25,982 bases of DNA. Source: Lachnospiraceae bacterium (GTDB lineage Bacteria > Bacillota_A > Clostridia > Lachnospirales > Lachnospiraceae). A model generated the notes under the pieces. The model made no database searches, had not been told where the DNA came from, and worked only from the letters and a program-made list of their open reading frames with translations. Below are positions 23,873-25,982 of the stretch, piece by piece. Position 1 is the stretch's first letter; every line of letters begins with the position of its first letter. A program made the position numbers and the translations under genes. The stretch is from the NCBI GenBank assembly GCA_017613055.1, contig JAGAES010000154.1, positions 1 through 25,982 of the forward strand, written 5' to 3'.

Positions 23873-24578
23873 GCAACTGCTCCGCACTGTACTCGAGGTA
23901 TTGCCCCGGAGTTAATGATTCCGGCAGAGTAAAGCTGCCGATCTTTATTCTTTTGAGATACAGAACTTCATGTCCGACCGCATGAAACATCCGTTTTACT
24001 TCATGAAAGCGGCCCTCGGTAATCGTCAGAAGACATTCCGAAGTCTCTCCTGCTTCCGAAAGAAAACTATATTTTGCAGGTTTCGAAGTAAAATCGGCAA
24101 ATGCAATGCCGCCTTCCAGTTTCTTCTGCTCCGCTTCACTGACGGTCCCGGCAATTCTGACGAAATATGTTTTCGAAACTTCTTTCCGAGGCGACGTCAG
24201 CCGATGGGCAAAGGCTCCGTCGTTTGTAATGATCAACAATCCTTCGGTATCCTTATCAAGTCTTCCGACCGGGAAGAACTCCTTCGGATCGGCTTCCGGA
24301 ATCAGCGAGAGCACGGTGTCGCTGATTCGGTCCTTCGTAGCGGATATCACGTCTGCGGGCTTGTTGAGAACGAAATACCTATACTTTTGATAGGTGATAA
24401 CGCTGCCGTTTACTTTCACCGAGTCATCCGGTAGGTTAATCTTCCGCTCCGGGTCGGTTGTCTTCTCATCGTTCACCGTAACAAGCGAAACCCGAAGAAG
24501 TTTCTTTGCGTCGGTTCTGCTTTTCGCAGTTCCGGAAAGGACAAGGAACCGGTCGAGCCGCATCGTTTCTTTTTCCAT
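23835..24578 (-). CDS. RsuA-family (short type) pseudouridine synthase
   Basis: Makes pseudouridine in rRNA, probably 16S or 23S. 247 residues: S4 RNA-binding domain (1-60: RLDRFLVLSGTAKSRTDAKKLL), then the catalytic fold with YFVLNKPADVISA, PVGRLDKDTEGLLIITNDG (catalytic Asp108), EGRFHEVKRMF and LKRIKIG. Length is nearest to RsuA (16S position 516). The ATG at 24578 shares bases with the RsmF-type stop (TAATG) and has GGAG 9 bases upstream. A TTG 5 codons earlier is less likely. Confidence 0.9.
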   Translation of the reverse strand: MEKETMRLDRFLVLSGTAKSRTDAKKLLRVSLVTVNDEKTTDPERKINLPDDSVKVNGSVITYQKYRYFVLNKPADVISATKDRISDTVLSLIPEADPKEFFPVGRLDKDTEGLLIITNDGAFAHRLTSPRKEVSKTYFVRIAGTVSEAEQKKLEGGIAFADFTSKPAKYSFLSEAGETSECLLTITEGRFHEVKRMFHAVGHEVLYLKRIKIGSFTLPESLTPGQYLEYSAEQLHEAIFTKDTDTV

Positions 24579-25975
24579 TAAAGCATTCTCCAACCGGGCA
24601 GATAACGGTTTTTGAACTGCCCGTTCTTCTTTTTGCCGAACCCGAGCGGATAACGGTCAACACAAATCAGCACATAACCGTCGTCTCCATCCGGGCAGTC
24701 GATGGATTCGCATTTGAGGTAGCCCTGAACCCTGCGGTCCGTGACCGGAAGACATACGCAGTTATCGTATGTATCGACGGAAAGAGCCATTGCAAGCGCC
24801 TGAGACGGCTCAAAACGTTCTTTGTGCATCTCCCCTAAGAACAATCCGGTCCGCAACACGCGAAGTCCCTGAAGAGACGGTGTGTCCTCAGACACGGCAT
24901 AATAGCGGTCCTCATTCTTATAGATGCGCTCTTTCGCAATCGGAAGGCTTACATGACTTAGGAATTCGGTCAGTTCCTTCGGAAGAGACGACGGCTTTAC
25001 ATAATTCGAAAACGGCGATACTGCCGCGGTTGCATCGGCATCCTTCTTTCGAAACAAAGAAAGAAAATGCCCTTCGCCCTTCAGTTTATGAGGAAACAGA
25101 CGGACCGTCTTTTCGATACCGTCTGAAGGCTCCGCCATCCAGTCTTTTCTTCCTTCGGCAAATCCCATCGCTTCATATTCCGTTTTCTTTCCCTCGGGAA
25201 TCGCGTCAATCAACTCGATATCCGGGAACCGGTTTAAGAAATACGAAACCGTATCCTCATCTTCCATCGGCGAGAACGTGCAGGTCGAATATAAAAGCAT
25301 TCCGCCGGGACGAAGCATCTTATAAGCGTTTTCAAGAATCTCTTTCTGGAGCTTATTATAGTATTCCGTCCCGTATTGCTCCCAGTTTTTCATGATGGCG
25401 GGCTGTTTCCGGAACATTCCTTCTCCGGAACACGGCGCATCCACGAGAATCTTATCAAAGAATTCCGGAAACCGTTCGGCAAGGCGGTCGGACGGTTCGC
25501 TCATAACGACGGCATTCACGGCACCGAACAGTTCGATGTTCTTAAGAAGCGCTTTGGCGCGGGAATTGCTGATATCGTTTGATACCAGAAGCCCTTTGCC
25601 CTGAAGCTTCGCTGCAAGCTCGGTGCTCTTTCCTCCGGGCGCAGCGCAAAGGTCCAATACCTTATCGCCCGGTTCCACCGGAAGCAGATTTGCGGGCGTC
25701 ATCGCGCTCGGCTCCTGAAGATAATAAAGCCCTGCATAATAATACGGATGCTTGGACGGAACGTCGGATTCGTTGTAATAGAATCCGTTCGGAATCCACG
25801 GCACCGGCTCAAGCGTAAAAGGGGAAACCGAGCGAAACCCGTCGGGCGTCAGCTTAAGCGTGTTTATGCGGACGGCGGACTTCACATTTTCCGTAAGAGA
25901 AGCTTCATACGCCGCAAATTCCGCTTCGCCGAGATGCTTTCGCATCCGGTTTTCAAATTCCAAAGGCAGTTTCAT
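24578..25975 (-). CDS. rsmF: RsmF-like rRNA (cytosine-5) methyltransferase, NOL1/NOP2/Sun family
   Basis: SAM-dependent enzyme that makes 5-methylcytosine in rRNA. 465 residues: N-terminal RNA-binding part with SAVRINTLK, Rossmann methyltransferase with SAM loop DLCAAPGGKST (108-118), the two catalytic cysteines Cys182 in DAPCSGEGMFRK and Cys232 in YSTCTF, and a C-terminal PUA-like part typical of the RsmF/YebU type, with LPVTDRRVQGYLKCE near the end. The ATG lies 7 bases from the window edge, so the ribosome binding site and any promoter are not visible. The frame is complete. The symbol follows the family; the target cytosine is not proven. Confidence 0.9.
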   Translation of the reverse strand: MKLPLEFENRMRKHLGEAEFAAYEASLTENVKSAVRINTLKLTPDGFRSVSPFTLEPVPWIPNGFYYNESDVPSKHPYYYAGLYYLQEPSAMTPANLLPVEPGDKVLDLCAAPGGKSTELAAKLQGKGLLVSNDISNSRAKALLKNIELFGAVNAVVMSEPSDRLAERFPEFFDKILVDAPCSGEGMFRKQPAIMKNWEQYGTEYYNKLQKEILENAYKMLRPGGMLLYSTCTFSPMEDEDTVSYFLNRFPDIELIDAIPEGKKTEYEAMGFAEGRKDWMAEPSDGIEKTVRLFPHKLKGEGHFLSLFRKKDADATAAVSPFSNYVKPSSLPKELTEFLSHVSLPIAKERIYKNEDRYYAVSEDTPSLQGLRVLRTGLFLGEMHKERFEPSQALAMALSVDTYDNCVCLPVTDRRVQGYLKCESIDCPDGDDGYVLICVDRYPLGFGKKKNGQFKNRYLPGWRML

Positions 25976-25982
25976 GGTTAAA

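Noticed and set aside
1..25982. Defence island, prophage or mobile element
   Set aside because: No transposase, integrase, toxin-antitoxin pair, restriction enzyme, or flanking repeats were found; gene order is that of a conserved chromosomal core.

Overview
The window looks like a chromosomal segment of a Gram-positive, low-to-mid GC Clostridia member, most probably a Lachnospiraceae relative. This is inferred from gene content and order: the rimP-nusA-rnpM-ylxQ-infB-rbfA-nrnA-truB-ribF run, RecU, ECF-type FolT, a tetrahydrofolate riboswitch, HisZ-dependent short HisG, and strong AGGAGG-type ribosome binding sites. Genus cannot be decided. All 27 genes I accept lie on the minus strand, so transcription runs from high to low coordinates. 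I see no tRNA, rRNA, CRISPR array, IS element or phage gene.

In transcription order: (1) 25975-21092 is a tightly overlapping cluster of RNA modification and recombination genes: RsmF-like rRNA methyltransferase, RsuA-family pseudouridine synthase, HAD hydrolase, an unknown two-TM protein, RluA-family pseudouridine synthase and RecU. (2) 21095-16143 is a histidine operon with a near-perfect sigma-A promoter and a palindrome at its transcription start. It has only four reading frames, two of them fusions: hisZ-hisG, hisD, hisB, and a degenerate HisA/HisF-type barrel joined to hisI-hisE. hisH, hisA, hisF and hisC are absent from the window. (3) 16125-15979 encodes a 48-residue membrane protein. 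(4) 15975-6767 is the classical translation and transcription-factor operon, rimP to ribF, ending with a rhomboid protease gene. IF-2 in it carries a Gly/Arg-rich 12-residue tandem repeat. (5) 6751-6371 is rpsO with its own promoter and a structured leader. (6) 6320-1270 is a folate salvage unit: a THF riboswitch, folT (uptake), two different folC genes (polyglutamylation and retention), then a membrane-anchored GH5 cellulase with a CBM2-like domain and a strong terminator. (7) From 1247 leftward is the pnp promoter, a long leader stem-loop and the first 368 codons of PNPase, cut by the window edge.

The window is mostly housekeeping. I found no convincing wholly new multi-gene system. The points most worth a second look are the HisF-like pseudo-barrel fused to HisIE, the hisZ-hisG fusion, the palindrome at the his start site, the pair of unlike FolC proteins behind a THF riboswitch with a cellulase as last gene, the repeat-bearing IF-2, and the small membrane protein. 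No intergenic stretch reaches 300 bases; the longest (1105-1333) holds a terminator, a promoter and the pnp leader hairpin.
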